Assembly: GCA_032622095.1 (NCBI GenBank)
Contig: CP136065.1
Coordinates: 242,461,530-242,525,529 of the forward strand
Origin: Siphonodentalium dalli
Taxonomy: Eukaryota > Mollusca > Scaphopoda > Gadilida > Siphonodentaliidae
Length of the DNA stretch: 64,000 bases
Reading direction: 5' to 3'
Part shown: one piece after another, positions 20,586-31,639 of the stretch
Position numbering within the stretch: position 1 is the stretch's first letter
Layout of the letters: each line of letters opens with the position of its first letter
Notes under the pieces: generated by a model
Told to the model about the DNA's origin: nothing
Seen by the model: the letters and a program-made list of their open reading frames with translations, nothing else
The model's database searches: none
Position numbers and translations under genes: made by a program

Positions 20586-20835
20586 TGCTTGTGATATGGG
20601 TTTAATTCCCGATGGAGTCATCGTGGACTTTGTACCTCAAATCGCTATCTGGGGGAGGTGTCAGTTACTCGCCGATAGTTGGTGGTTTCGCCGTGCACAA
20701 TGGCTCATTCTTTCAGCCAATGAAATCACTGCCAGATTTTCCTAAGTGAACCAGTAAAACTGGTAAACGTCGTGATATAGCCATAACTGCTGAAAGCGAC
20801 GTTAACACACCAATCGATCAATCAATCAATCGAAA
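20586..20835 (+). repeat. 3' portion of a tRNA-derived SINE, cut by the mirror element
   Basis: It continues the SINE from 13475. It has the box B 'gggtttaattcc' at 20598-20609, the body shared with the SINE at 22120-22429 ('atcgtggactttgta', 'cagttactcgccgat', 'gtcgtgatat') and an 'atca' repeat tail at about 20812-20832. Together with 13410-13475 it is one element split by the later insertion. Confidence 0.8.
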
Positions 20836-20874
20836 ACTACCTCGCACATAAGATATTTAGACTGGAGCACACAA

Positions 20875-20947
20875 CTCGTGTTTGAATGGACCGCGTTTTG
20901 CACAACGAGTTGTGAGTTGTGTAAAACGCGGTCCACTCAAACACGAG
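20875..20947. repeat. 32 bp stem hairpin with 9 nt loop
   Basis: 20875-20906 pairs with 20916-20947 with only two mismatches; the loop is 'gagttgtga'. It may be a very short foldback remnant. Confidence 0.75.
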
Positions 20948-21646
20948 ATTTGTTCTGTTTTTATTCCATATCCTCGGATGAACAGATTCCGTTAACAAAA
21001 CAAATGTTTTAATCGTGTGCTTAATGAAACAACTCCCAACATGTTGTGGTGTTTATATTTCTTCGTAGTATGACCGGGCAAAATAAATTCCTGCGTACTA
21101 GCTTATCACGCGATTAAGACGAGCGACACGCTTATCTTATCGTGGAATGCCAATAGCCAATTGGGCTGGAATGAGACGAGAACACCCCAGTTATGAACCG
21201 AATCCGGAATAGAGAAAGAATTAACCTTTTGGGCTGACTTTAATTAATATTGGGTTGAATGTTTCAACTGACTGGTGTTAAAATTCAGCAATGGTGGGAG
21301 ACTTTGAAATTTCTTTTCAATTAAAATATGGGAAATATGAGTCGATTTGGAAACTCATCATTTGTATTGGAAATATAAAATGGAACTTGATTTTAACTGA
21401 CTACCTCATAACTAACACATGTCATTACACCGTCAGTGTTTTCTGAGTCAAATCACATGACAATGTAGTTCAGTCATGAACGTAGTGCGTATCCTTTGGA
21501 AGCAGCAATCTGCGCAAGCGGTCATGTTGACATAATTGATAAGTTTCATTCGAAAAACAATCAAATTGGAATTGTGTTTTATTTATAACATTAATCAGCT
21601 GTTAATAATGTTCAATCAGTATCACTTTCGGTGTCAATAGTTGGCA
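20948..21646. other. Unassigned spacer
   Basis: No coding similarity or repeat is recognised. Confidence 0.45.
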
Positions 21647-22520
21647 TTATTCTGCGAAATTTTCTTGGAGGTGGTTGCGAACAGATGACCGGATTATTGC
21701 TTGTTGAACTTGATTTCCAAAGTTAAATTCAAATTTACCACCAGAAATATTGGCACCGGCGAACATTCCTCTGACAACATATTCACTTTCAAGTTCTGGA
21801 TTTCCAGCAGATTGAACATTCTCATCAGATTGAACCAAAATGCGTTTGGCGATTGTTTTTTCAGCAGTAGTACTCGTACTTGGGCCTTGTATTGCAAGTG
21901 CCCTTTTATTACTGAAATTGTTTTGTAAAACATTGCACATGTCCCGTTGTTGCTCAATACTTGCGATTGCATAATTGTTCAGACTATTCACATTCTTATG
22001 TCCAGAAAGTTGCGTTATCGTCAGTGGATCAAAACCGGCATGCACCAAATTTGTGATGTATGTTTTTCGTAACGAGTGATTCATGATATTGCCTTCCACG
22101 CAAGCATTCTTGCCAAGTGATTGATTGATTGATTGGGGTTTATTGTCGCTTTAGCCACTAAGGCCATATCACGACATTGCCAGTTTTAGTGGTGGAGGAA
22201 ATCCGCACACTTGCGACTAATCTAGCAGTGATTTCAATGGCTGATAAACTCGTCGACCATGTGCGGCAAACCACCGGCCATCGGCGAGTAACTGGCAACT
22301 CCACCAGATAACGATTTCGAGTTACAAAGTCCACGATGGAAACATGTGGATTTGAACCCTTATCGCCAGCGCTGGAGGGCGAAACGGCTTGGAGTGGTAC
22401 CCCTAACCGATTGAGCCACCGATGCCCCCTTCTTGCCAAGTGTATTTACTCCAACTGGTTGTGCTTTATACCACAACTGTTTCGGTATATTGTGTTGGCG
22501 AAAAGCACTATTTATTCCCA
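21647..22520 (-). pseudogene. Crypton-type tyrosine recombinase, C-terminal remnant split by a SINE
   Basis: The downstream piece (21647-22119) encodes the catalytic C-terminal half. N-H-S-L-R-K-T gives the H-x-x-R of tyrosine recombinases (H8, R11 of the frame starting at 22099). Q-L-S-G-H-K-N gives the second His (H34), and L-N-N-Y-A the nucleophilic Tyr (Y43), followed by Q-Q-R-D-M. The upstream piece (22443 to about 22520) encodes L-F-Y-L-G-I-N and L-W-Y-K-A-Q-P-V-G-V-N-T-L-G-K, the segment expected just before. Between them sits a 310 bp SINE. The spacing of H-S-L-R-K-T and S-G-H-K-N-x-x-S is typical of the YR genes of animal Cryptons and their domesticated relatives. The N-terminal half is not found, so the copy is inactive. 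Confidence 0.8.
22120..22429 (-). mobile_element. tRNA-derived SINE, 310 bp, with 13 bp target duplication
   Basis: On the minus strand it starts 'gggggcatcggtggctc'. Box A-like 'tggctcaatcggttagg' is at 22402-22418 and box B-like 'gggttcaaatcc' at 22348-22359. It ends in a repeat of 'atca' (22120-22135). It is flanked by TTCTTGCCAAGTG at 22107-22119 and 22430-22442. RNA polymerase III transcription from the internal boxes is expected for such elements. Confidence 0.88.
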
Positions 22521-23384
22521 GGTAAAACAGGGGGGGGGGGGTCGGAAAAAATGTCCACGCACGTATGATGGGGTGGGTGGGTGTCTCTTGGGTCCAAAAA
22601 GCAGTTTTTTCCATATGCCAATTTTTTTTTCCATTCCTGCTATTGAGTCTTATTTTGATGTGTTTTAAACAGAAACGGGTCATATATAGTTAATAGTAAT
22701 GCTATACTACATATAGAGGTTATCAGAAGTTGGATCAGTTGCACAATGGCCAACAATAACCCAAATTCAACTTGATAGAACTAGAAACTGCGCTATTGGA
22801 AAAATAAAATTTAATCAGGATTCCATCTACTGATACAACAAAATAAGTTACTGAGTTACCGGTTATTTCATCACCGGACAATTATATATCATTGATTCAG
22901 ATAGCGAAAGAAAGACATTGACTGGCCCAAAATGTTACCCCAAACAAGATCTGGTGCAGGCAACATGCTAATTTCTGCTCCGGGAACGAAATCAATAATG
23001 GCCAAACTTGTTCTGCGATCACATACATTGGAGGTTGATATTTCTAACACGATGTCATTCATTAGCTCACGAACAACCAACTGAATTGTTACTCTCTCTA
23101 CATATGGCGGTGTATGCATTTCGGTAGACTCAATATGGTTGCAGGTGATCCTCAGTTTCCATTTGTGAACACTACATTAACAGGGTCAAATATAAGCATG
23201 TCCGATGTTGCATGTCGGCGGACTCAGTCGGTTGCAGATGATCGTCCACATGGTTACAATCTTCTGACGAGTGCACATTCACTCCATTCACTCCATTCAC
23301 AACCATGGTCATCTACAGATACGTGCGCGTTCTGAATGTCGGTGGAATGAATCAGGCAAGGAACCAAGGAATTAGTACAATCGA
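22521..23384. other. Unassigned spacer with a G run
   Basis: A run of about nine G residues sits near 22532. No coding similarity is recognised. A frame at 22889-23119 has no known motif. The gc-poor stretch to 23384 includes a short 'cattcactc' duplication. Confidence 0.4.
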
Positions 23385-24135
23385 CTCCATCTTCTAATTT
23401 ATATTACTTCCCACCAAGGTATTATTAGAACAATCGATTCCATATTATAGTTTATTATAATATTTTCCACCAAGGAATTAGAACAATCGACTCCATCTTA
23501 TAGTTTATGTTACTTCCCACCAAGGTATTATTAGAACAATCGACTACATCTTATAGTTTATGTTACTTCCCACCAAGGTATTAGAACAATCAACTCCATC
23601 TTATAGTTTATTATATTACTCCCCACCAATGTTTTAGAACAATCGACTACATTTCTAGTTTATGTAACTTCCCACCAAGGTATTAGTACAATCGATTCCA
23701 TCTTATAGTTTAGTATAATACTCCCCACCAAGGAATGAGAACAATCGATTACATCTTATAGTTTAGTATAATACTTCCCACCAATGTTTTAGAACAATCG
23801 ACTCCATCTTCTAGTTTATATTACTTCCCACCAATGTTTTAGAACAATCGACTACATGTCTAGTTTATGTTACTTCCCACCAATGTTTTAGAACAATCGA
23901 CTACATTTCTAGTTTATGATACTTCCCACCAAGGTATTAGAACAATCGATTCCATCTTATAGTTTATTATAATATTCACCACCAAGGAATTAGAAGAATC
24001 AATTCCATCTTAAAGTTTAGTATAAAACTTCCCACCAAGATATAGAACAACCGATTCCATTTTATAGTTTAGTATAATACTTCCCACAAAGGTAATAATA
24101 GAGCAATCGATTACATCTAATACTTAGTTTTTTGT
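23385..24135. repeat. Minisatellite, about 12 units of 55-65 bp
   Basis: Units read 'acttcccaccaaggtatt' plus 'agaacaatcgactccatc' plus 'ttatagtttat...', with variation in the linker (tattatta, tatta, tgtttt). Confidence 0.9.
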
Positions 24136-24352
24136 TTCACATAACTGATTTGAACCCTGTGACAAACACAAGACAGTTTGCTTTGCAGGTGTGAGATGTA
24201 TTATTCCTTTTGAAGTATAATAATAATAAATTCAATCACCAGAATGGCCGACATATATTGTTTGTTTGGAATAAATATATAATGGTTTTAATAGAGTATA
24301 ATCTATTGATATCTAGAATCATATGTATGAAGTATACTATTTTGTTTAGAGT
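24136..24352. other. Unassigned spacer
   Basis: AT-rich; no feature seen. Confidence 0.4.
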
Positions 24353-24640
24353 GTAGTGGTCGCGTTGTAAATATAGAAGGCCGGTGAATTAGCTGCTCGA
24401 GATGTCTAGATATCTTGGCCACTGCCGTTAGACGCTTTGTGTGATCATCGACGTTAAGCAAATTCGAGCTCGGTATCTCCTTGGATGGGGGACCGGCTTG
24501 GGATTTCGGGCGCTGCAATTTTTCGGTGCAACTCCCGCACTTCTCGCTCTCTCTCGTTATGTTAGACTGGGCGTTCGCCGCTTCTCGGAGTCTGTAATGA
24601 TGCGACCGCTCTGGGGGAGGACTCGGGTGACGTAAATTGA
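24353..24640 (+). mobile_element. 5S rRNA-derived SINE, copy 1
   Basis: A 5S-like core at about 24439-24525 keeps 'gttaagcaa', 'cttggatgggggaccgg' and 'cttgggatttcgggcgctg', the internal-promoter half of animal 5S genes. It lies in a longer unit starting 'gtgtagtggtcgc' and is followed by 'cggtgcaactcccgcac'. The 5S part is too diverged and too short at its 5' side to be a working 5S gene. SINE3-like is inferred. Confidence 0.7.
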
Positions 24641-24655
24641 GTCTCAAAAAGAACG

Positions 24656-24880
24656 GGTAGTGTAGTGGTCGCATTGTACATAAAGAAGGCCGATGACTTC
24701 TCTGCTTGAGAGGTCTAGATCTCTTGGTCTCAGTTGTTAGACGCTTTATGTGATCACAGAAGTTAAGCAACGTCGAGCTTGGTTACTCCTTGGATGGGGG
24801 ACAGGCTTGGGATTTCTGGTGCTGCCAACTGTCGGTGCTACTCCCGCACTTATCTCTCTTGTTCTGCCACAATATCTTTG
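24656..24880 (+). mobile_element. 5S rRNA-derived SINE, copy 2
   Basis: Tandem neighbour of copy 1 and closer to 5S: 'gatcacagaagttaagcaac', then 'ccttggatgggggacagg' and 'cttgggatttctggtgctg' (about 24749-24831). It shares the flanking unit 'gtgtagtggtcgc...gaaggccgatga' with copy 1. Confidence 0.72.
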
Positions 24881-25393
24881 AGACGTCAATGGACTAGAAC
24901 ATGTTGTACTGTCGAATCATATGCCAATGATTTGATTTGTTCTGAGACAATTAAATTTGATGTAACTTCCTGATTTGATTTTGTTTGATATGATCTCTTG
25001 TATACCTCAGACAGTTTTGATAAATGAATTATGGAATGTCCCAATTATTAAATGGGTCACGGAATTCCCTTTTCTTAAATTACACTTACCACTTATATGG
25101 TAAAACTAGTGATTTTTGGTGGGCATGTAGATACATGTTACATTATTGTTTCTGTATAACGTGAATTTTCCGACTGATTGATAGTGATAGCGACATGTTA
25201 CTATATTTCTGACACAGTGGTGACCGAACGCAACGCGCTTGATATGTGAAGGCCCGTGGCTGGAAACTAGCCCTGTATTAAAAGGAGAACTGAGGAATGG
25301 TAAACATTACTGAGATGCCTATTATAGCCTTACAATGATACAATTGAGCGTCGTCAGAGTAGTTATTTTATGAGAATCGATAATACCAGTTAA
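24881..25393. other. Unassigned spacer
   Basis: No feature recognised. Confidence 0.4.
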
Positions 25394-25520
25394 GAGTATG
25401 CATCACGAGTACCCACTAGTATCGACGTATAACGGGTATGGATCACAAATACCCACTAACATCGGTGTATGAGGGGTTCGCATCACGAATGACCACTGAC
25501 ATCGGTGTATGAATCCGGAC
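25394..25520. repeat. Three tandem units of about 48 bp
   Basis: Units share 'gcatcacgagtacccact' (or a variant) and 'atcggtgtatga'. Confidence 0.7.
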
Positions 25521-26629
25521 TGCCTGAAAATAGCCAGAATCTCGAATTCTGAATAAAAGTGGTGAATTGACACCATCAAACCGTGTATCAACTGACCAAA
25601 TTTGTGTGTATACGAATACTATCGATGTGTGTGTCTGCAATGTGTTGTACCAACCCTCGGCTCATATGTGACAATGTATATCTGATAACTATTGCGCGCC
25701 AAATGTAAAATGGCGGCAAAAAAGCGAAGCCACGAAGAGCGTTATTCATAAATGTTTCTGACATAAAGTGCGTATTGTGTGCCGAGCGTGTCATGTGTCA
25801 CGTATATGTGGTTTATGTTCGACCAGATTGTGCCATGTCAGCGCGACTGGCTGTCATAAAGAGCGTTTAACAGAACTGTATCTGATATAAAGAGCGGCGT
25901 TTTGGGTACTTTGTATAACTGCATAGTGGTTGCTGCTGTACCAATGTAACCTTGGATATCCCCCCATTTATGACTAAAGAAAATTGCATTCTTTAGATAT
26001 CACTTGACCCTGGAATGGCCAGAACTTTTTTATTTTAAATTGAATTGCCCTTTTTATATTAAATTATTTTTTTTAAGTGATATTTCTATCACACATTTAT
26101 ATCGTTTGATCATAAAATGATCAGAACAATGTTTTTTGAGATTTAAATGTCTGTTCTTTTTTTCATTTCTTTTTTCTTCTAGTGACATGTTTTGTGTTCA
26201 CCCATTTGCTAGTTTAAATTTATCCCCACCCAGCACCTACATGACACAAACATCATGTTAAGGTTTTATTGCTCATTCTATTTTATATTTAAAGCCGAAT
26301 TGCATACCGAATGTGATCACATAGCATCAACGTGGTAATCATTTGTATCAAAATAACTCATACATCAGTTATGAAGAATTGATATGGATACTAACTTGAA
26401 ACCTTGAAATTAAACAAATATACCACTGCAAATATAATATTGTGTGATGTTAATTTCAACATATTGGCATGGTGTTTTCCATGGTATTGCTAATTGTGGT
26501 ACTTAATTTCCATGACTTTTAACATGGTAAGATACTTAGTACACTTACTCAGAGATGTTTATGGCTAAAATATATTGATAATGCTATTAAAAATCGTTTA
26601 TAACTGTATTCATTACCAGTCTAATACCG
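25521..26629. other. AT-rich spacer with motif copies
   Basis: The reverse complement of AACGCTCTTTA occurs at 25857-25867, with partial copies near 25733 and 25891. No gene is recognised. Confidence 0.4.
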
Positions 26630-27465
26630 GTCTAGCAATGGAATAATTTTATTTTTAAAACGTTGATGACCTTGTTATTGTTTTGCATTAGATTATATGA
26701 TATGCAATCATAATCAATCATTTGATAGAACTGGAAGTGAAATTGCGAACACAAATCTGCGATATGAGTTGCTTGGTGTGGGGGGGGGATATTGAATAAC
26801 TTTAATCTTAAAACTTGGATGTCAGATAAGTTTCTTATTTTGTGCATTAAATTAGACGATTCTTCAATCATAATCAATCAATTTGTAAAACTGGAAGTGG
26901 AATTGCGACCAAAAGTATGGGATCTGAATTAGTTGGTGGGTGGGGGTGGCGAATAACTTTATTCTTAACACTTAAAACAATCATAAACAATCATTTTGTA
27001 TAACTGGAAATGGAATTGCTAACACAAATCTGCTATCTGAGTTTCTTGGTGGTTGTGGGGGGGGGGGGGCGAATAACTTTAATCTTAAAGCTTGGATTTC
27101 AGATGAGTTTCTTGTTTTGTTTTGTATTAGATTAGACGATCATTCAATCATAAACAATCATTTTATTGCACTGGAAGTGGAATTGAGAACGAAAATCTGC
27201 GATCCTGAATTGGTTGGTATGGGGGGGGGGTGGCGAATAACTTTATTATTAAAACTTGGATGTCAGATGAGCTTCTTATTTTGTGCATTAGATTACATGA
27301 TCCTTCAATCACATACACTCGTGCGAACAAAAATCTGTGAACTTAATTGGTTGGTGGGTCGGGAGCGTGGTTGGCGAATAACTTTATTCTTAAAACGTGG
27401 ATGTCAGATGAGCTTCTTATTCTGTGCATTAGATTAGACAATCCGGCAATCATAATCAATCAGAT
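26630..27465 (+). repeat. Satellite array A, forward orientation
   Basis: About six units of 145-165 bp share 'attagattagacgat', 'aactggaagtggaattg', 'cacaaatctgcgat', a G run and 'cgaataactttaatctta'. The same family lies in opposite orientation at 36380-36530 and 37190-38945. Confidence 0.88.
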
Positions 27466-27759
27466 GAAGGGTATCTCTTAACGGCAATCAAGGTGGGATT
27501 CATAACTCCATTCTTCTGTATGCTTGTAGTAGTCAAGTTCGCAAATTGGCCAGGGAACTTTTCTATCTGATTGTGATCCACTTCCACATACGTCATTAAT
27601 TGCATAGAAGTGTTCAATCTGTTCTCGAGATGGAAAACACGGGTATGTCTGATGATTCTGGTTGCTATTCGAACAGTTTTTGGAACCTTCCGTTGACAAG
27701 ATCGCAATGTATAACATTAGTGGTCTACTTTGGCTCGTGTTGATCAAGCGGTGAATCAT
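27456..27759 (-). other. Unrecognised open frames between array A and the foldback element
   Basis: Two overlapping minus-strand frames of 83 and 93 residues. The second contains P-S-R-E-Q-I-E-H-F-Y and W-P-I-C-E-L-D-Y-Y, which look protein-like. I recognise no family. It may be a fragment of the same mobile element as the MULE-like gene on the other side, but nothing proves it. Confidence 0.25.
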
Positions 27760-29318
27760 TCATACATGTGCACGAGCCAGACCTATTAGTGTAGTGACTT
27801 AGCGAAAAAAAAATGGCATATTGGAACGGACTGGCCAAAAGTGCCATTTTTTATATTATGTCAAGTTAGGTGTGCTCTTTCAGAAAGTGAACTAGAAACA
27901 GGTTTCTGATAAATATTAACCTTTATTTCCAGTATAAATCCAAGATGGCGAAATCATTATTTCACCATGACGTTCCAACTGGTATACAATTTAAGGCACA
28001 TGCATAATGAAGGCGTCATTCCATCCGGCATTGTCATATTTTGAAGATATTAACAATCCAGGCTGACCAAATTTGAAAATTATCACCTTTTGGACCAAAA
28101 GCATTAAATTTTGTCATAAAATCATTCTCGTTTCAATTATTCCGGAATAATAAACAGACAATTTCTCAAAAATGTTTCAGTGTAGATCAAAGGTTAAGAT
28201 TTTTTTCAGAAATATATACTGCAAACAAAATATTCAACATCTAGGACACATTCGTAACCATATTTTAGACATTTTGGATTGTGTTAGCCCTCACCCCAAA
28301 AATCATGAAATTTTGTTTTTGTAATAAACATCCGATAGAACATGGATGATAATCTATAAAGGGCACTATCAGATCACATTTCTAAATTCTGAAATTGCAA
28401 TTACACATACAATGACCAAAGTTGAAATTTACAACTTTTTCGACTAAAATATGCAATTTGGTAAGAAAATCCTCGTCATTTCAAATACTTTGGTCCAATA
28501 AATGGTCATTTACACATAGGATATTTGCGATAGTTCAAAATGTTCGGTCTTAAATATTTTGGACATATATACTGAAAACAATGAATACATTTTCTGTGGT
28601 TAATATTTCAGAATATTTGGTTTATGTTACCCCTCACCCCAAAAATCACGAAAATGTGACTTGGTTGTAAAGATTGAATACATCTTTGGTTAAATCTGAT
28701 AAAGTGAGTTTGTCGATGACAATTAGTCATATATTGTTATGTAACAATCTCATTGACAGTATACTGGTTAAATTTACAATTGTATGACTAATAACAGCTA
28801 TATTTTAAGGTAAAATAACCATAATTTCAAATATTTTCAACCAATATATGGGCAATTTCTCACACATTTCCCAAGATCGTATAGCACATGCGGCCTTGAA
28901 AGTTTCGAAAATTACTTTCGAATACAACACATTTAAAGGTGTATGCATGTCATGTCTTGGTGAAATAGAATAAAATTCTAAAAATCTATTATACCATAAA
29001 TAATTTGAAGGTGTTGACTTATATAATATACAAATGTAGCATACAAGATGGGGTATATATAGACATGTATTTCATATCACAACTTTAATTTGTCTATCAA
29101 TAATACACATAACATAAAGATGGTCTATCTTTGTTTATACTCTGTTCTTAAATTCACGTTTGTTATGTTGTACCTGTATAACTATAATGTGCACAGTCTG
29201 ATCATACCAGCGGATATATAGCAACTCATAGATTGTCATGTTATAATCACCGGTGACCATGTTGATACATTGAACAAATATTTTAGGCATTCTTAATATC
29301 ACAATTACAACTGCATAA

Positions 29319-30410
29319 TTATTTGCATGGCAAATAAGCTATTGCACATTTGCACCTGTTACAAGTTTGGGATTTGCAACAACATTTGATGAGTTCTGAG
29401 CACAGAGCTGCAGCCTCTGGTAATGTAGTCCACAATGGTTTACATCCATGATCTTCGTCAACTGTCCATTCCCAGTCATGTATTGGAATTGCTATGTCAC
29501 GACAAGTGTACCACAATCCTGCCTGGTATATGACTCATTTCATATGCTGTATTAGGGCCCCTTTTGAGCGACAAGTTTTGGAGAATTCTCTTCATATGCC
29601 TCGTTATCAGCAACTATTGACAACCTTTATTATAATTAATGGTAATGAAATGTTCGAGTTCTTTGAAAATATATGAGGACGAATCTAGTTGAATAAAAGG
29701 TTGACTCGCCTATAGAAGAAATGAACATGTATCTGTGATAACAGGATAATATTTCCATGCTATCCAGAAACTTGTACTGCCCTTTATAATGGAAGAACAA
29801 AGTGTTATCAAAACAAGATATCGAATGATAATTGGGTAGTGATAATAATTGTCATCGCCCAGAGCGGAAAATGTGCTGTTGTAATGGTACAATGTTTTAG
29901 TTCTGCCTGTTTCTAGAGAAACACATGTATCACCACCACTGTCAGCATCCGTAAATTTGAAAACAGACCGATGACCATTACCAGGACATCTGTGTCAACA
30001 ATCCGAACACGGATGGTCATCAGCCCACACGAAAGCACATGGATAATGTGCGGCACAATTCTAATATCAGCTTCCTCCTGACAACAGTTTCTCAAGACTT
30101 ACTAGGAAGAATTTGCTATTTTGAGAGTTGACTAACATTCTGTCATGTTTAACACTTTATCATCATGTTCTGACGCATTTCTTGTCAGGAATACAAAAAG
30201 TTCAAGCTCATTGTCAGAATGACGGAGGAAGTCGTTCCATTTTTTTGGAATCTTAGTTTGGCCACCAACTTTTCGTCCAAGACCTATACTACGATTCTCA
30301 TTAGTGCTGCCTTTTGTGCTGCCTTCAAAATACCTAACCCACACAACACACATGACATTAACACTTCTTAGTTTGTAGAGTAGAAACTTCATAGGTGACT
30401 GTGTAATCAT
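29319..30410 (-). pseudogene. C-terminal part of a widespread invertebrate transposon-associated protein
   Basis: Reading down the minus strand, 30132-30410 has G-L-G-R-K-V-G-G-Q-T-K-I-P-K-K-W-N and E-L-F-V-F-L. 29913-30095 has Q-E-E-A-D-I-R and R-I-V-D-T-D-V-L-V, the degraded 'HEEADTR / RTVDTDVLV' pair. 29710-29892 has S-T-S-F-W-I-A-W-K-Y-Y-P. 29319-29516 has L-W-T-T-L-P-E-A, L-I-K-C-C-C-K and C-N-R-C-K-C, a Cys-rich tail like a CXC motif. The order matches a large uncharacterised family in molluscs and cnidarians. Frames change at least twice, so it is a pseudogene. The tail alone is repeated, mirrored, near 31000-31095 in the right arm. Confidence 0.68.
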
Positions 30411-30489
30411 TACAAGTACATGTAGACCCTATCGGAGGCACAATTATATGCACAAGAACGCCTCCATCAAATATCTTGCACGTACTTCC

Positions 30490-30810
30490 AATATTTCTTG
30501 TAATAGTGTGTTCGAACAACATTTGGGCAGTTCAAAAAACCCGACATCGCTTCTCCGCTATTCCAAACGATCAAGTGCAGGAACAGGAGAACATCAAATT
30601 GAAAGGAAATGGAGGGTTGATAGGTTTAACAGAGAGCTCATCAACAATAACGAGATGGCTAGAACTCCCCGAACCAGACGTGTTTTTCTCTCATGAGAGT
30701 CGGCTATTTCCCCCGCCTTATCAACGGGAGGTAAATTCAAGGGGCACAGTCTGATTTGCTGGGATGTATCCGGGAAGCAATTGGGGATATATCGGACCCA
30801 CCTAAAATGT
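30490..30810. other. Centre of the foldback element
   Basis: About 320 bp not mirrored. It has two overlapping frames (30448-30754) with no recognised motif. It contains 'ttctctcatgagagtcgg', a tiny hairpin. Confidence 0.4.
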
Positions 30811-30999
30811 TCAGTGCAAGATATTTGATGGAGGCGTTCTTGTGGATATGATTGTACCTGCGATATAGTATCTACTTTTAATGATTACGCCCAGTCACTA
30901 ATGAAGTTTCTACTCTACAGACTAAGTAGTGTTAATGTCATATATATGTGCTGTGGGACATATGGAACGAGCTGCTTACCATGTAGGATTGTGGTACAC

Positions 31000-31095
31000 T
31001 TGTCATGCCAAGCTGCAGCTGTATGCTCATAACTCATTAAGTGTTGTTGCAAATCACAAACTTGTAACAGATGCAAATGTGCAAACGCCGATTTA
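31000..31095 (+). pseudogene. Mirror copy of the Cys-rich gene tail in the right foldback arm
   Basis: The plus strand encodes L-I-K-C-C-C-K-S-Q-T-C-N-R-C-K-C-A after a stop, matching 29330-29420 on the minus strand. Confidence 0.65.
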
Positions 31096-31639
31096 CCATA
31101 CATAGAGTTTGTAGATGTAATTGTGTTCTTAAATATTTGTTCAACGTATAATCACAGGCAGCGGTGATTATAATATGACAATCTATGAGTTGCTATCTAT
31201 CGGCTGGTATTACCAGTCTGTGAACATTATAGTTATATAACATAACAAACATGAATTTAAGAACACAGTATAAACGAAGATTTATGTATATTATGGATTG
31301 ACAATTTAAAGTTGTGACCTGAAATGAATATCTATATATATACACCCCTCTTGAATGCTAGATTACATAAGTCAATGATATTGGGTCAAATATATCCATT
31401 AATGGTATTATAGAATCTTTTATTTTTATTTTATTTCACCAAAACATTACATGTATATACCCTTATAATGCCTTATATCTGTTATATATATATTCGATGT
31501 TCATTTTCGAAACTTTTAAGACCGCATATTGTATATTATTGCATGTTGCCATTCTATTGGTTGAACATATTTGAAATGATCCAATAAATTGTTATTAAGC
31601 ATACAATTGTTAATTTCAACAATGAGATGGTTACATCTC

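Noticed and set aside
22336-22683. Plus- and minus-strand frames across the SINE and Crypton border as one gene
   Set aside because: The apparent fusion comes from the SINE sequence read through in frame. The target duplication shows it is an insertion.
23385-24135. CRISPR-like array
   Set aside because: Units are contiguous imperfect tandem copies without unique spacers, in eukaryotic DNA.
24430-24840. Functional 5S rRNA genes
   Set aside because: The 5' half is not recognisable, the copies differ strongly from each other, and they lie inside a longer SINE-like unit.
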